The position numbers were made by a program, and so were the translations under genes. Positions 11,866 to 23,200 of a DNA stretch of 64,000 bases are shown one piece after another. The notes under the pieces are model-generated. The model saw only the letters and a list, made by a program, of their open reading frames with translations. It ran no database searches and was not told the origin of the DNA. This DNA comes from Leptodontidium sp. MPI-SDFR-AT-0119 (taxonomy: Eukaryota > Ascomycota > Leotiomycetes > Helotiales > Leptodontidiaceae): the NCBI GenBank assembly GCA_020726505.1, contig JAHLEZ010000008.1, forward strand, positions 992,001 to 1,056,000, read 5' to 3'. The stretch's first letter is position 1; the number at the start of each line of letters is the position of its first letter.

Positions 11866-13645
11866 CGTCAAGAGAGTCAAATTGAGATATTTCCATGTAG
11901 TAATTTGAGGGAGTTTCTGATTTAAGACGTGAAAGAAGGGGAGGGCTCTGTGCTTACGGCAGGCGCCTGCAAAGCCAGTCGCGGGCACCAATAGCACGAA
12001 CTCCTTAAGCGCCATGTTTCACATGCCCAGATACCAGTACCCTTGCCGAGATTAACCGAGTCGGGCTTCGAAAGATGGTAATAAAAAAGATGAGAACTGA
12101 TGGCAGACAAGCTACAGCGGACGAAAATTGGATTATTGGGTTTTGCTTTTCTGTTAGATCGATAGGACACCTAAGTAGCGGAACAAAATATAGATTGGTT
12201 AAATTCCATATCGTGGAACGATTCAAACTTGGAGTCATGACATTTCCTCCTGGACCCATGCCGAATTGGATCGTAATTATCAAGACTTCCAGAACAAGGC
12301 GAGCTAGTTAGGAATAGATTGTTGACCGTAGTGGCACCATGTATTTCTGGTGGCGTTCTGGCAATTACTCTGAATGGTCTTGGATGGTTTGGTCAGGTTC
12401 ATGCCAGGCTCCGGACATGGCGCTGAAATGCGTGAAAATTCAGACGGGATGGTGGATGCGAGACGGCGGGAACGAGAGTATGAAAGGCACGAGCATGAGC
12501 AACGGGAACAGGAGAGAGTGGAATAACTAGAACAGGAGAGGCCTTGAAGAACATAGATTGTGACTGAGGAGAATGGAGTATATATAAATTGCCACGGGAA
12601 AAGTTGCAACCAAAAGGTGTCATAAGCCTCACAACAAAGTGATGGCAAACCGCTTGAGGAGAAAGCAGGCGGCAGTAAAAAGCTCTCGTACAAGGGGGGT
12701 GGGGGGGGGGTGGTTATCATCGCATTTACAAGTACCTCATATCAAGAAAAACTTACAGTCCCCTGCACTATGCTTGACAGAATGTTGGATTCTGTAGAGG
12801 CTCTTTGTCGTCGAACATCTTCTTCCTGCAACGGCGAGGAATGCTTGCGCTATTGGGCCGGTATAGAATATTCTTATGAGGACTTCCAGCTAACCACCAA
12901 GCGCCGCTTGAGGTCTGGTACCTTGAGATCCAGGTTCTCAACTTGCAACAGCCTCAAGTAGCATCAACAGAATAGAAGAATCATTGACCAGGGTGTGTTG
13001 CAGAACAGCAATTGTTTGCCCGTTGACTTCCATTATCAATCATCCTACTTCAACCTATTTATGAACATAATCGGCATTTTGTGTTCGGCGCATGCGAGTG
13101 AGTGATTCGAAGTCCATAGATTTGCGAAAGATTTGTGTATTACCAAGCGTTGTTGAAAGAGGTAACTAGTACTAGAGATCAAGAAATTAGCCTTCTGTTA
13201 GAGCTTCGGGGTGCTAGCCTTAGGATAGCTCACCTCGTAGTATTAAGTGCGCACTTCCTCCCCCAAAGGTCTAGCCATGCATTTACGGAGACATTTCGCT
13301 GAGTCTTTCCGAATCGTGGGATGGCTGGCGCTGAGGCTTGGAGGCGAGTTTGCATCAGATTAGCAACTAATCATTGAACGGGAACGCAATTACCTTAGAA
13401 ACTGAGGAAATCACTTCTCTTGCCAGCTACTTGATGAGAATGCTCCTCCGTCTCACTACAGGCGGCTGTTCCAGTTTGACGTCAGGATGGCAGACCCGCA
13501 ATGATAGGGTTGCAATACTTTGCGGGCCGGATTGGGCGAGTGCTGGCGAGTTGATGGCGGCGTTGGATGGAATATGGGTCGGATTTGAAAGGAAGTGGCA
13601 GAGTTGTCGCTCTCGTGCGCGCCGTTCCTCCACTTGCATCTGAAG
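11866..13645. other. Gene-free stretch with a short G-rich tract
   Basis: No gene recognised. G-rich run at 12694-12711 (interrupted by single T). A minus-strand ORF at 13427-13678 overlaps the start of repeat copy B and could be a lost first exon of a 2EXR gene, but it has no recognisable motif. Confidence 0.35.
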
Positions 13646-14450
13646 CATGTTGAAGGAGATGTTGCTCGTGGGGCACAAAGATATATGATCATAGTTCTTT
13701 AGAGCCGCAGCTAAGTGGTGATTACATTCGGCTTCTACGTCATAGTTCTGGCACTAGAATCTTTTGGTTTCATTTTGATTTTTATTGAGTCGTGAGGCTG
13801 TATACAGTTTCTGCTACCCTTCAAATACCAGCGAAACTACTCTAGACAATAACATGAGAGCTAGCTGCAAAGAAACACGTGAGGCTTAGTGAGGGTATTG
13901 GAGGCATGGTCCAAACCGTAAATGGGCCTCTCTAGTCGTCTGGCTCCCACTCTTTCCCAGCTCCAGCAAAGCAAAGCAAATTTTGTAAAGGAAACACCAT
14001 TTTGGAAAAGAAGCCAATCCCAGCTATTTGCCTTAACACAATGACAGTCTGGACGATTCCTGCGGCTCTCTATTGCCAGAGCATTCGCCGAGTTTGTCTC
14101 AATGAGGACACAGAGGCAGTGATTCAAGAGGAGAAAGCCGCCTAGGTAACAGTTCCTCCACGCCATCATGTGCGTGCATGTGTCTGCCTCGGGCTGTCCT
14201 TCTGACCAGATGGGATATTCGAAAGTTGGAAGTCAATGTAGAGATCCTATAGAATGGTTAGTTGACAATCGGCGACGGGGTTCAAGGGGCTGTTCAGCCT
14301 TACATAACACTAGACAAGACTCACACAAGCTGCGGAGAAGATATTCAAGATATTTCTGCAGCGCTACCAACACTATCCCTTCTTTGCCTAGTGTTGGAAT
14401 CATGACTTGTCTTGGTGTAAATCCTCAGACTCCAAGATTGAAGGAAGTTT
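13646..14450. repeat. Direct segmental duplication, copy B (partner 8487-9283)
   Basis: Same order and orientation as copy A. The right end (14400-14450) is the 3' coding end of the 2EXR gene 14400-15440, which shows that the duplicated unit spanned an intergenic region plus a gene end. Confidence 0.85.
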
Positions 14451-15440
14451 CCCGTTCCAAGGGTAAGGAACCGTAGCCTCGTGGAGGTGATCGTAGTCTG
14501 ACCGAATTTGCCTTCGCCGGAAATCGTGAAGGATGATTTCAAGCAAATCCTTCTTTGATTTACCATCCGATTCGCCATCCCTAGTCTTAGAGATCATCTC
14601 ACAGTACTCCTTGACCTCAGGACCGTTAAAACTTCCGTCCGTGGGAGACACAAAGTGCACCTGCTGCAATCCTTTGAAAGTTCTGTAGAGCCACATGTCC
14701 ATACGCTGTCTATTATTGAGAAAATGAAAAGAATTGTCACTGACCCCCCAGGCCATGCCAGAGCTATAGATTTGTTCAATTTCAATGCATCGCACCTTAT
14801 CAAACAACGCTGGGCCTTGGGAATAGATATCTGGGAGGTTGCGCGACATTCTCAACGAACGCCAGTTAACACAAAGCAAATCCACTGAAGGGTCTATCGC
14901 AAACACCCTGCGAAACCATCCTTTGAAGAAAACTTGGTCGCGTTGAAAGAAAACCCCGTAGTGGCGTTTCGTGAACGATCTACTTTCGCTGTTGACGTAA
15001 AGGGTGATCGGGAGCGTAGAAATTTGATCCTGTTGGGGAGTCCACCGTGGGAGTAGGGCCACCACACGTCTTCCCGGGAATGTCTGCTTCCATATCATAA
15101 GCCGAATTTCGCAAGGCAGCCGTGGGAAACCAGTGAAGTTCTCCAAGGCCTGGCCAAGTTCTTGTTCTGCGATCCGCTGCTCTGGGTCAGGTAGTTCGAG
15201 GCTAAGGAGGTTGAGGGTGATAGTGAGAAGTTCGAGGGTGTCGTAGATTTCTTGGGGGTCGTTCTCTGAAGATGGACTTGGCGTCTTAGGATGTCAGTAC
15301 TTTAAGATCGATCATCATAATTATTCCAATCCTAGGCTTGAACTCACCTTGCTCACGTTTTCTCCTTCCTCCGGCGCAAGGCCACCAGTTTCATGTTCCT
15401 CAGTGTTTCGCATCCTTTGCAAATCCATTGCTTCAACCAT
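14400..15440 (-). CDS. 2EXR-domain protein (intact)
   Basis: Exons 15440..15348 and 15284..14400 with a 63-nt intron (GTGAGT...CCTAAG, phase 0) give 325 residues. The start is the first ATG of an open stretch (ATGGTTGAAGCAATG). Order: short N-terminal exon; 'LELPDPEQRI' box (about residue 63); 2EXR motif 1 'FPRLPCEIRLMIW' with EIR near residues 90-92; 'FPGRRVVAL'; motif 2 'NSESR' near 131-133; then a family-typical tail with 'FKGLQQVHFV' and 'LHDFRRRQIRSDY'. The domain function is unknown; it is confined mainly to fungi and commonly expanded. It is the closest intact relative of the broken gene at 7296-8369. Confidence 0.8.
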
Positions 15441-15746
15441 TATGGCAATGGAACAGGTTTGAAGCTCCTCTGGATCTGAAGCTTTGTGGTGCTCAATTCG
15501 AGAGAGAGAAGGAAACAGGTTGGGACAAACCACTCAAAAGAAGGCTAGTATTAGCGCGCTTTTGGAACTGCGCTAGCTTGCAATTGTCACCTTCCTTCAT
15601 TCACCTGCATTGCCCTGGTGTCCAATCGAAAGCTAGACGAGAATAGTATCAGATGAGGCAATATTATTATCGGATGCCTCGCTCAGCAGCACAGCATAAA
15701 TCCCTTTCTCCAGTCCCACTTCCTTACTTTTAGACCTCATGAATTG

Positions 15747-15784
15747 GAGGGGGGGGAGGAGGGGGATTTTTTTTTTTTTTTTTT
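15747..15784. repeat. G-rich run followed by T homopolymer
   Basis: A purine tract of mostly G (15747-15765) directly abuts a run of about 19 T (15766-15784). It resembles a poly(A)/(T) tail or low-complexity tract; no retroelement sequence is recognisable next to it. Confidence 0.5.
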
Positions 15785-16005
15785 GGCAAAGTCTTGACTT
15801 CCGAAATGTCGAATTAGGATGCTGCAGCTAGACGGAGCTTTGGTAGTCAAATAGGCCTAAACGTAATCTTGAACCAGGCGAAAAACCAATACGTGAAAAG
15901 GCTTTTTGCAAGGAAGAGATCCAAGCTATCTAACATGATGCTGAAGCTCCAAGTCCCACATTTGATACTCACCCGTATACCCCCCTCACCAATTACATCC
16001 CTCCC

Positions 16006-17003
16006 TCAAAAAAACTTATTTTGATCGTCTTCCTCTGGGGTCTGGATCCTCGCCAATCTCCGAATCTCTTCATCCGTCATCGCCTGCTCTCTCCTGTGAT
16101 CATGAAAGTAAACTTTCGGAATCTTCCTCTCAAACCCCTCTCCATCCATATCTCTCGCCTGCCGATACCACCTCATAACAGCTTCGTACGCTCGATCAGT
16201 AATCCGTGCCCTATTAACATGAGAGATTCCCAGACCCGGATGCTTCGAAGCAACCAAATGCAGCTCCTTCAAATTCCGGAAGGAGTTCAGGGCTCCGTAT
16301 TGAAAATGATCGTAACTGGACATTGGTTTGAAGAGGTAGTTGGTAGATGCAAAAGCAGCGTTTCTCGATACCCACTGCGTATTAAGGACCTCCAAGACAG
16401 TGATAGCGTCAAGAGAGCCAGGGAACTCGGCGTAGATCTTAGCAATTGCTGTTTTGTTAGGTGCCAAGCTCATCTCGCTCGCATCCATGCAGAATTGATC
16501 TATTGTTGGATCGAAGCAGATTGGTCTGTGAAATGGTCCAGAAAGGAATGACCGAGATGGTTTCCTAGAGTGGGTTCGATAACCATGAGTCTCTGGTGGA
16601 TAGTGTTCATAGATAATACGGTAGTGTCGAAGTAGTAACTGCCTACTTTGTGTGCAGACACTGTGGGCGATTGGTATTGGCGGGTCTACCTGGCATGTGG
16701 AAGACCGCAGGATGAGGTAGGGAACACCGAATTGGATGAGGCGTCTTCCAGGGAATGTAAATTTCCATATCATAACTTGCAGCTCAGTAGGAAGTTTTGG
16801 AAACTTGATAAAGCTTGAAAACGGTAGTGAGGAGGTTTCGGAGGGCAGGGTATTTGTCATCTCAAGATCGAGATGTTCTAACATGCTGCCCGCCTCTTCT
16901 ATCGCCGCTCCATGAGATTCCTACAGACGTTAGTGATGAAGAGCAGGTAATTATAAGGGCCATTTACCATGCTTCTGCTGGATCTGAAACAGGTATTGGC
17001 CAT
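16006..17003 (-). CDS. 2EXR-domain protein with altered EXR motifs
   Basis: Exon 1 is 17003..16968 (12 codons, 'MANTCFRSSRSM'). A 47-nt intron 16921..16967 (GTAAAT...CACTAAC...CTGTAG) joins in phase 0 to 16920..16006, for 316 residues in total. Motif 1 reads 'FPKLPTELQVMIWKFTFPGR' (ELQ instead of ELR, about residues 58-60), and the motif-2 position reads 'CTQSRQLLLRHY' (QSR instead of ESR). The rest fits the family: 'FDPTIDQFCMD', 'FRNLKELHLV', 'KIPKVYFHDHRREQ'. No ELPD box is seen. The arginines remain in motif 2, but the glutamates are lost or moved, so it could have diverged in function. No stop or frameshift is present. Function unknown. Confidence 0.75.
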
Positions 17004-17613
17004 GCAAGAGGCGAACTGAGAAATTGAGCTTCTTCAGAATGGAAGCATTGAGTGACGGTTGTCATGTGACATGCCGTTTTTAAGCACCTTCCTATCTCCG
17101 GGGTCCACATAGTGAAGCTTTTGCGAAGCGGGTGGACAATAAGATTGAGGTCGAGGGTAGTGGACGTTATCAGAGACTAAATCGCTGGGCTCCGCTATTT
17201 ACTGTGGTGGATATACTAGCATTTCATTAAGCGAATCGGAGTGACAACCACCACAACGTCAACTTGAAAGACAACCCACACTCGAAGACTCAGAAATGTA
17301 TCATGGGAAGACTATGGGAATGGGAAAGTTAATATTCGATGTCGAATAAGTCTTATCTTTATTTGAATGGGATATCTCACCCAGGTTTCAAGCGTTCTTC
17401 AGTTCCTAACGTGGGGCGTCACAACAGAGCACGGAGCCAAGACTAAGAACAGAATATCAATCTTCATATAGAAGAAGAACGGCGGAAAAAAAGTTCGCAG
17501 TAGAACACGAGGGGTATAGAGTACGACAAGTTACCTCTAAGTCTCGTGCCGACTTTCCCAATTCAACCAATTGTCTCTCGAGCCAATCGGTGATCGATAA
17601 ATGCCTCTCTGGG

Positions 17614-17832
17614 TTAGTTCTGGATTTGGAAATTAGATCCGTCGACATTTTGATAGACGGGGCGCCAGATCATGAATCGGAGGGTCTTAGAGACAGGCGA
17701 TAGAATGAAGTGAGGCCGTGGGTCAGCTCCTGGGAAGGCAAGTGTTCTGCGTCTGAAATTTCGCAGAAGAGTAGTGGTTTGACGGCGCGCGTTGCGTCCA
17801 CCTTCCCAAATGTGAACTTGTCGTCCTTGCAC
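17614..17832 (-). pseudogene. Possible degraded 2EXR relic
   Basis: One minus frame contains 'KTLRFMIWRPVYQ', which resembles the 2EXR core 'ELRxMIW'. A neighbouring frame just upstream contains 'GLTSFYRLSL', which fits the segment that normally precedes the core. No complete frame or ESR motif is present. This is a weak call based on a short match. Confidence 0.3.
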
Positions 17833-18412
17833 TGGAGAACTGTTGAAGGCAGTATATTGGATAGCGCAGGCTCTTGAACGAACGGATCACTTACTGTTTT
17901 GCTTGGTATTTAAAGAAGACATCAGCATCTCGCGCTCTGTTGAGAGTGTGAAGACAGAGGATGTTCTGGCGCTATCATAGATCTTATCGAATGCTAATGT
18001 ATATCTGCACCAGCTACAAGACTGTGCTCGCCTAGGGCGAACTAGGCAGTTGTATTTTGCGGCAGTCCGAATTTTCCGTGCTGAATGAGGTTTATTGATT
18101 CAGCTAGCATATCACAAGGACAAATAAATTTACAGCCTTCAGAGCTCATAGCCAAAGGCTGTAGTTTATGCATACATCAAGTGTGGTGAGAATATTTTAT
18201 TGAATTCTAGTAGACTAGCAGCTGAAGTCAGGTTCAAGGTGTTGTGATTCTCAGGAGAATCAGCCCCCTCCCCAGACATGAATCATCTATCTTACAGGGC
18301 CCACGAGCTTCTCAAGCATTTTGTTCTAACTAAATTCCTATTCCTAGCAGGATTCTACAGTCGTTTCAAAGTAATCTAAAATAGTGTGAAATGCGTCTAT
18401 AGATTACCGGGC

Positions 18413-19195
18413 TTATCCTTCACGAGTAGCTTGGGTAATTACAGCCCTGCCATGTCCTCCATAAGCTTTTCCAAATTCCTCCTGCCAGTGAACGAAGTAC
18501 TCGGGAAACGTCGAAGCCAAGAGTCGAGTCGTGTCTGAGTAAGATAAACACTCTCTAGTGGGGCTTTCGATGAGTATAGTGGCCAGATCTGGGAAGTGCG
18601 AGGCAGCTTCTTTCATTTCGTCATCTGTAAGGAAATGCAGGAAATGCATGATGAAGGAACTCCTTGCTCTAAGGTCAATCGTCTTCACTTTTTCCAGCTT
18701 ATCGGTGTTGGCGTGAAGTAATTTGCGGAGCCAGTTGTTATCCCAGAGCTGGGCGAGAGAGAGCACATCAATCATCAGAATATCCGCATCCTTATCAAAG
18801 GCAAAGAGTAGAACGGGTGTGGACTTCGTAGTGGTGGTGCTCGGAATTTTGTAGATCATCTTGTAGTGTCTGGAGGTCTCGGTTCGGCCTTCGCGATTGA
18901 TTCGCATACCCATTGGAACCTTAGGATTGAGCTTCTTGTGGATACCATCAGCAGTAAGCCAAATTCCACGTCCATTGGGCAGACCGCGTCGCCTCTAAAT
19001 CAAGTCAGTGTCAGTACGCATGCAGGGAGGAAGTTGAGATTGAGCACAAAAGTTACTTACAATCATAAGTCGGACTTCTAGTGGTAGCTTCGCGAACAAG
19101 GAAAACGCGTGGAGCTGTTGGAAGCTGAGATCCAGGCCTGGGTCTGGGAGCTCACTGAGGAGGAGCGCATTCATGGCGCGAGTTGCGTCGTCCAT
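18413..19195 (-). CDS. 2EXR-domain protein (intron inside the motif)
   Basis: Exons 19195..19061 (45 codons) and 18994..18413 with a 66-nt intron (GTAAGT...TTGATTTAG, phase 0) give 238 residues. The protein starts 'MDDATRAMNALLLSELPDPG', continues with 'LDLSFQQLHAFSLF' and then motif 1 'KLPLEVRLMI' split from 'RRRGLPNGRGIWL' by the intron. The tryptophan normally following 'I' is replaced by Arg. Motif 2 reads 'NREGRTE' (EGR, residues ~80-82), giving a short spacing to 'RHYKMIYKI'. The tail has 'FAFDKDADILMID' and an Arg-rich 'KTIDLRARSSF'. Intact, and shorter than its neighbours. Function unknown. Confidence 0.7.
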
Positions 19196-19788
19196 TTTGA
19201 CTGCACCGCACCCTACAAGGCCATGAAAGTCAGTATTTCATGCATGGTCTAGTATGGATCAATTTGCATTACATGCCTTGGAAACAGAATGCCTGTGGAC
19301 ACTGTAATTGCTGGTGTTTGTTGTTAAGCGATTCGAAGGTGAAGAGGGCTTTGGGGTTAGAAAGCTTAGCGTCGTTTAGAGTGCACTAACGAGCAGACTA
19401 CGCTTATTCGAGACAAGTTTCTGGACAAACAAACACACTCCAATCTTTGAGGTTTTCTCCGCTGTTTACTTTTAATACAACACAAGCGGTGCATGATAGT
19501 ACCTGCAGGAGTTCTTCTTTGTTCCTTTCAGGACAACCAACGACCTACCATCAATGTCTCCAGAGACGATCTACAACATACCAAGAGGAGCTCCAACTCC
19601 AAGGGCCTCACTTTGACGCAGACCTCACCTGAAGATCGATTCCGGGGAGGCACCTAGGCGCCGCTGAATAACCAGTTCGAGTGTACACAAGCCTACACCA
19701 CCGTTGCGCCCATAACTTCTACCACAACCCACCAACCTCAGAAGCATCCCTTCTCAGCTATCCAGCAGACCAAGATCGTCCCTTCATA

Positions 19789-20602
19789 ATGAGCGACAAC
19801 ATTACCACTGATGAGATGGCCCTGGCGCTTTTTCGTCTCGAACTTGCGGATCACAATCAAGACATCTCCGTCCAGACCCTCCCATGGATCCACAAAGAAT
19901 TCACCTTGTTCAAGGACCTGCCTGCAGAGTATGTGTTTGGTTTCCCCCAACTCACTTCTCCAGCCCGACTATGTTGAGAACCGTATTAATTGTCTTGGCT
20001 TTAGGCTTCGCCGCATGATCTTTCGCGGTATGTTTCCTGGTGTCCAACGCGTTGTCCTCTACGAACACCACAATGTAGCCGCAGGAATCCACTCATCTCA
20101 TCTCCAGCTACCTTTCCCTCCTATTACATCAAACATCAACCGAGAGTCTCGCCACGAAACCCTGAAGTACTACCAACACTTTGACGCCCCATGGTAACCT
20201 CGTCAACGTCGAGGCTTGTGGAACCCCCGAAGGGATATCCTGCATCTCGAGACTGTTGTTTTTGTCGAGAATCAGGTTGCTGGTTTCTTTCTGGATTCGT
20301 AGAAGTCATTTGCGGAGTCGGTCAAGTTCTTGGAGTTGGTCACGTCACGCCATGAGCAAGATGATTTCTTGTTGGCTGCCTTAGATCCTATGAAAACCTG
20401 GAACCCTTTGAGAGAGCTGAAGAATCTGTCGGAATTCGTCCTTCGAGGAAAGCCAAACAATGAGGCGATCAAGATGGAGGAGTGGCGGTCGGCGATCGAG
20501 GGATTCTACAAGACTCTTAAGGCTAAGGGCAGCAAGGGCCGTATATGTCGCAAGGCGTCAAAGAAGGTCTCCGTTCCCGAGGTTAAAGCCTTCGGCTCTT
20601 AG
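19789..20602 (+). pseudogene. 2EXR-domain gene with two in-frame stops
   Basis: Exon 1 is 19789..19928. A 76-nt intron 19929..20004 (GTATGT...GGCTTTAG) splits the Glu codon of motif 1 (LPA-E|LRRMIF). Exon 2 runs from 20005. The protein has a 'LELADHNQDI' box, 'FTLFKDLPAELRRMIF', 'PGVQRVVLYEH' and motif 2 'NRESRHETLKYY'. TAA at 20195-20197 ends it after 110 residues, but the same frame goes on with convincing family sequence ('ILHLETVVFVENQVAGFF'), a second stop (TAG, about 20300) and 'LRELKNLSEFVLRG' to a final stop at 20602. Only 28-39 nt would be available for introns removing these stops, too short for fungi. Recently inactivated copy, or a short protein that keeps the domain only. Confidence 0.75.
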
Positions 20603-21428
20603 TCGACTTTCAGGCAGAAGAATTGGGACAGTGAAGGAGTGTAACTGGCCTCGGTCCTAATGGAGGATGGGTGGAAGAAAGCCTGTGTTCCCGAGGTCCC
20701 ACTTTTCAACTCTTCGGTGCTTTTCATGCAGGTGAATTGGGGGAGGATGTGAGTGCGAGCAAGTAAGTGGCTTTGGTCCCGATGGAGAATGGGTGGAAGC
20801 TCGGCTTGGGCACATCAGACCTATCTTCAGTGAGACACTTCTGCTTGGTCGACATCAAAAGGCGATGCAATCTGTTTTGTTGCGAGCGTTTGATTGTACA
20901 ATACACAGTAATTACTGGGTTCTTCGCTCCTCTTGATATCTAGAATGAAGTGACTAGGTAACAGCGCACATTCAACAAATGAAAATTGCTCACTTTGTAG
21001 CAGCAGAGGCTGCCCTAATCTGCTTACTCTGCGAAATATTTTGTGGGATCGTTTGGAATAGAACCGCGCTGTATCTTGACCATTGAAGGAAGAGGCTTTG
21101 TATTTGGGCTATTGTTAAAGCCGTCTCACAAAGGAATATTCAACAATACTAAGGTAATCCTGCTCGGCCTTGTGTTGCTTTGCCAATGCTCGCTTATCAG
21201 ATCCCTGTCGCCCCGATCAAAACAAACCCGAGAAATCCTATGCAAGCCAGAAGAACACTTGCATCGTCTTCTAACTCACCCTCTCATTGCCTAAAGTGTC
21301 ACGATATTGAAAATTTGGTGGGGTATGGCGATCGCGTCCATTTATTTGTCTTTTTAGATCGCACGAAAATCTGCGGAGAAAACATTGCAGCATCAGGTCT
21401 GCCAGCCAAATTGAACCCCCCCGGGACC
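20603..21428. other. Intergenic, no gene seen
   Basis: Short shadow ORFs only. 20640-20800 holds two similar short stretches ('ATGGAGGATGGGTGGAAG' and 'ATGGAGAATGGGTGGAAG'), a small local duplication. Confidence 0.4.
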
Positions 21429-22213
21429 TCAAATCTCCTCAACACTCAGAATCGGACTGCCATCTCCATCTCCATCCAGTCCAATTCCGCATCTATCACA
21501 CACCTCCTGAAACTCCTCCCTGCATTTCTCAATCCAACCCGCCCCAGTAGGAACCACCAACCTCAACCTCTCCAGCCTCGCAAACGGTAGGAAGATATCA
21601 TACCAACTCATCCACAACAGCATCTTATCCATCTCACTAAACCCATCCACCACAACCTCCACTTCCCTGACCTGCGGGACAAGCCAGCGACGCCAGCGAA
21701 GGAGTCTTCGCAATTCTTCATGCCGAGCGTCGTTGCGGATCATAAGGTTGAAGTTGAAGCGTATGGTGTCAAATTTCGTGATGCAAAGTGGTGTTGAGGA
21801 GTGGAGGTTGACTTTCATGAAGCGGTAGATCTCTTGACGACTTTCCATGCAGGTTTGGATAGATGGCGTGATTGGGAGACGGAATATGGGTCGTCTTTGG
21901 TTGTTCATTTTGTCGTTCTGGGGATGCAGCCAGATCTTGCGTTCGCGGGGAATGGTAGCTCGCCATATCATCAGCCTTAACTCAAGAGGAAGTTTGGGAA
22001 AAGGGAAAGAATGGAGTGGTTGGAAGAAGAGTTCTTGATGACGATCAGGGAGTTCGTGGTAGAACGAGTCGAGAGTTGCGAAAGTGTTGTCGGCGTCGTT
22101 TTTGCCTTGCGGATCATCTAGAGAGAAGTTAGAAGGGAACATTGGAAGCTGAACGATGGGAACTTACAAGCCGTTGACCCCCAACTTATATGAGTCATGA
22201 TTTCAAGGAGCAT
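21429..22213 (-). CDS. 2EXR-domain protein (intact)
   Basis: Exons 22213..22168 and 22117..21429, intron 22118..22167 (50 nt, GTAAGT...TTCTAAC...CTCTAG, phase 1), give 244 residues. An unspliced start at 22142 is possible, but the perfect donor, branch and acceptor favour the two-exon model starting 'MLLEIMTHISW'. A 'HELPDRHQEL' box (residues ~37-46) precedes motif 1 'FPKLPLELRLMIW' (ELR 61-63), 'IPRERKIWL' and motif 2 'TCMESRQEI' (ESR 107-109). The second half has 'RNDARHEELRRLLRWRRW' and 'FARLERLRLVVPTG'. Compact member of the family; function unknown. Confidence 0.8.
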
Positions 22214-22732
22214 GATGATTGATTGGTATTTTGTCAGGACTGTGATTATCGAAGATCGATATTACTGAATGGATGCAGCGAGGGCAGATCGTGAGTGACG
22301 ATTCGGTAAACTTGTGACTGGAAAGGCTAACTAAGTAAATATTTCACGTCATAAATATAGGGGTTCCCTTTACAATGGTTTCAATAAACAGTATCTGTTG
22401 ACTTGAGGCAGTGGACAAAGAAAAGGGGGCACAATAGGAGTGAACACGAATGTGATAGTTGTGAATGGGAAGCGCGGCAATAACTACGCGAACCTCGACC
22501 ACACCAACAACTTTGAAGGTGGCAAGAATAGACAACGAAAAGTTGCTGCCTAAGATTAAAATTCCTCTTTCCTTATTCTGAGAACTGTACAGCAATTTTA
22601 GGCATCAAGAAGTATCAGGTTCTAAGTTGCAGTTTACTCTTAGGCATCTCATATTAGCAGCCCGAATCTCGAAGTAGCAATTAAAAAGCAAGTTGCTTCA
22701 ACACGTGTCCTCATGATACTAACCTATGGAGT
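22214..22732. other. Intergenic between a 2EXR gene and a transposon relic
   Basis: The first few hundred bases upstream of the 2EXR start presumably contain its promoter; no other feature is supported. Confidence 0.4.
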
Positions 22733-23200
22733 CTAATATCATCTGTCCCTGTATAGCGAGACGCACTCTGCCACGAGACAAATCTATAGTTTTAGAATTA
22801 TAAATATTTTCTTAGTAAGTTCACAAAGTTATTATTAACATATCACTTTCTTCATTTATTTCTCTCTTAGGGGACCACTTAGTAAATAAGAAACAATTAT
22901 AATCTAATATATTATCAATCGTTTCGATCATACTACTAATTGCTATTTTAACTATTTACCCTAATTAATCTCGATTGTTAAAGTCTTTTTCGAATTCGAA
23001 GCACTTAGTGAAAGGTTCTATAACGAAAGGGTATAGCTCTAAACTTTAACGACGGTCAAAGAAGTAAATAATAAAGTCAGGAAGTTACTCCGATATAAGG
23101 AGACAGCCTTATATTTGAGTGCTTAGAAATATACATTAGCCGAGTTACAATTTAGTATATTCACGCTCGCTATACTTTCATAGCCACGATTCTCAGGTCT
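22733..23200. mobile_element. AT-rich relic of a TA-target transposon (RIP-like), copy 1
   Basis: This aligns with 38036-38500. It starts at a degenerate inverted-repeat end 'CCCTGTATAGCGAGACGCA' and continues through 'CTATAGTTTTAGAATTATAAA', 'TTCTTAGTAAGTTCACAAAG' and 'GAAGCACTTAGTGAAAGG'. Relative to the 38-kb copy most differences are C to T or G to A, which points to RIP. The right end is lost beyond 'CACGATTCTCAG'. Confidence 0.75.

Noticed and set aside
13427..13678. Minus-strand ORF beside repeat copy B as a lost 2EXR first exon
   Set aside because: Position would fit, but it shows no similarity to the first exon of the 7.3-kb gene and carries no motif.
20195..20325. Introns that would remove the stops in the 19.8-kb 2EXR gene
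   Set aside because: The available GT-AG pairs are 39 and 28 nt apart, below the usual fungal minimum, with no clear branch site.
22142..22142. Unspliced start (MFPSNFS) for the 21.4-kb 2EXR gene
   Set aside because: A perfect GTAAGT donor, CTAAC branch and CTAG acceptor place this ATG inside an intron.
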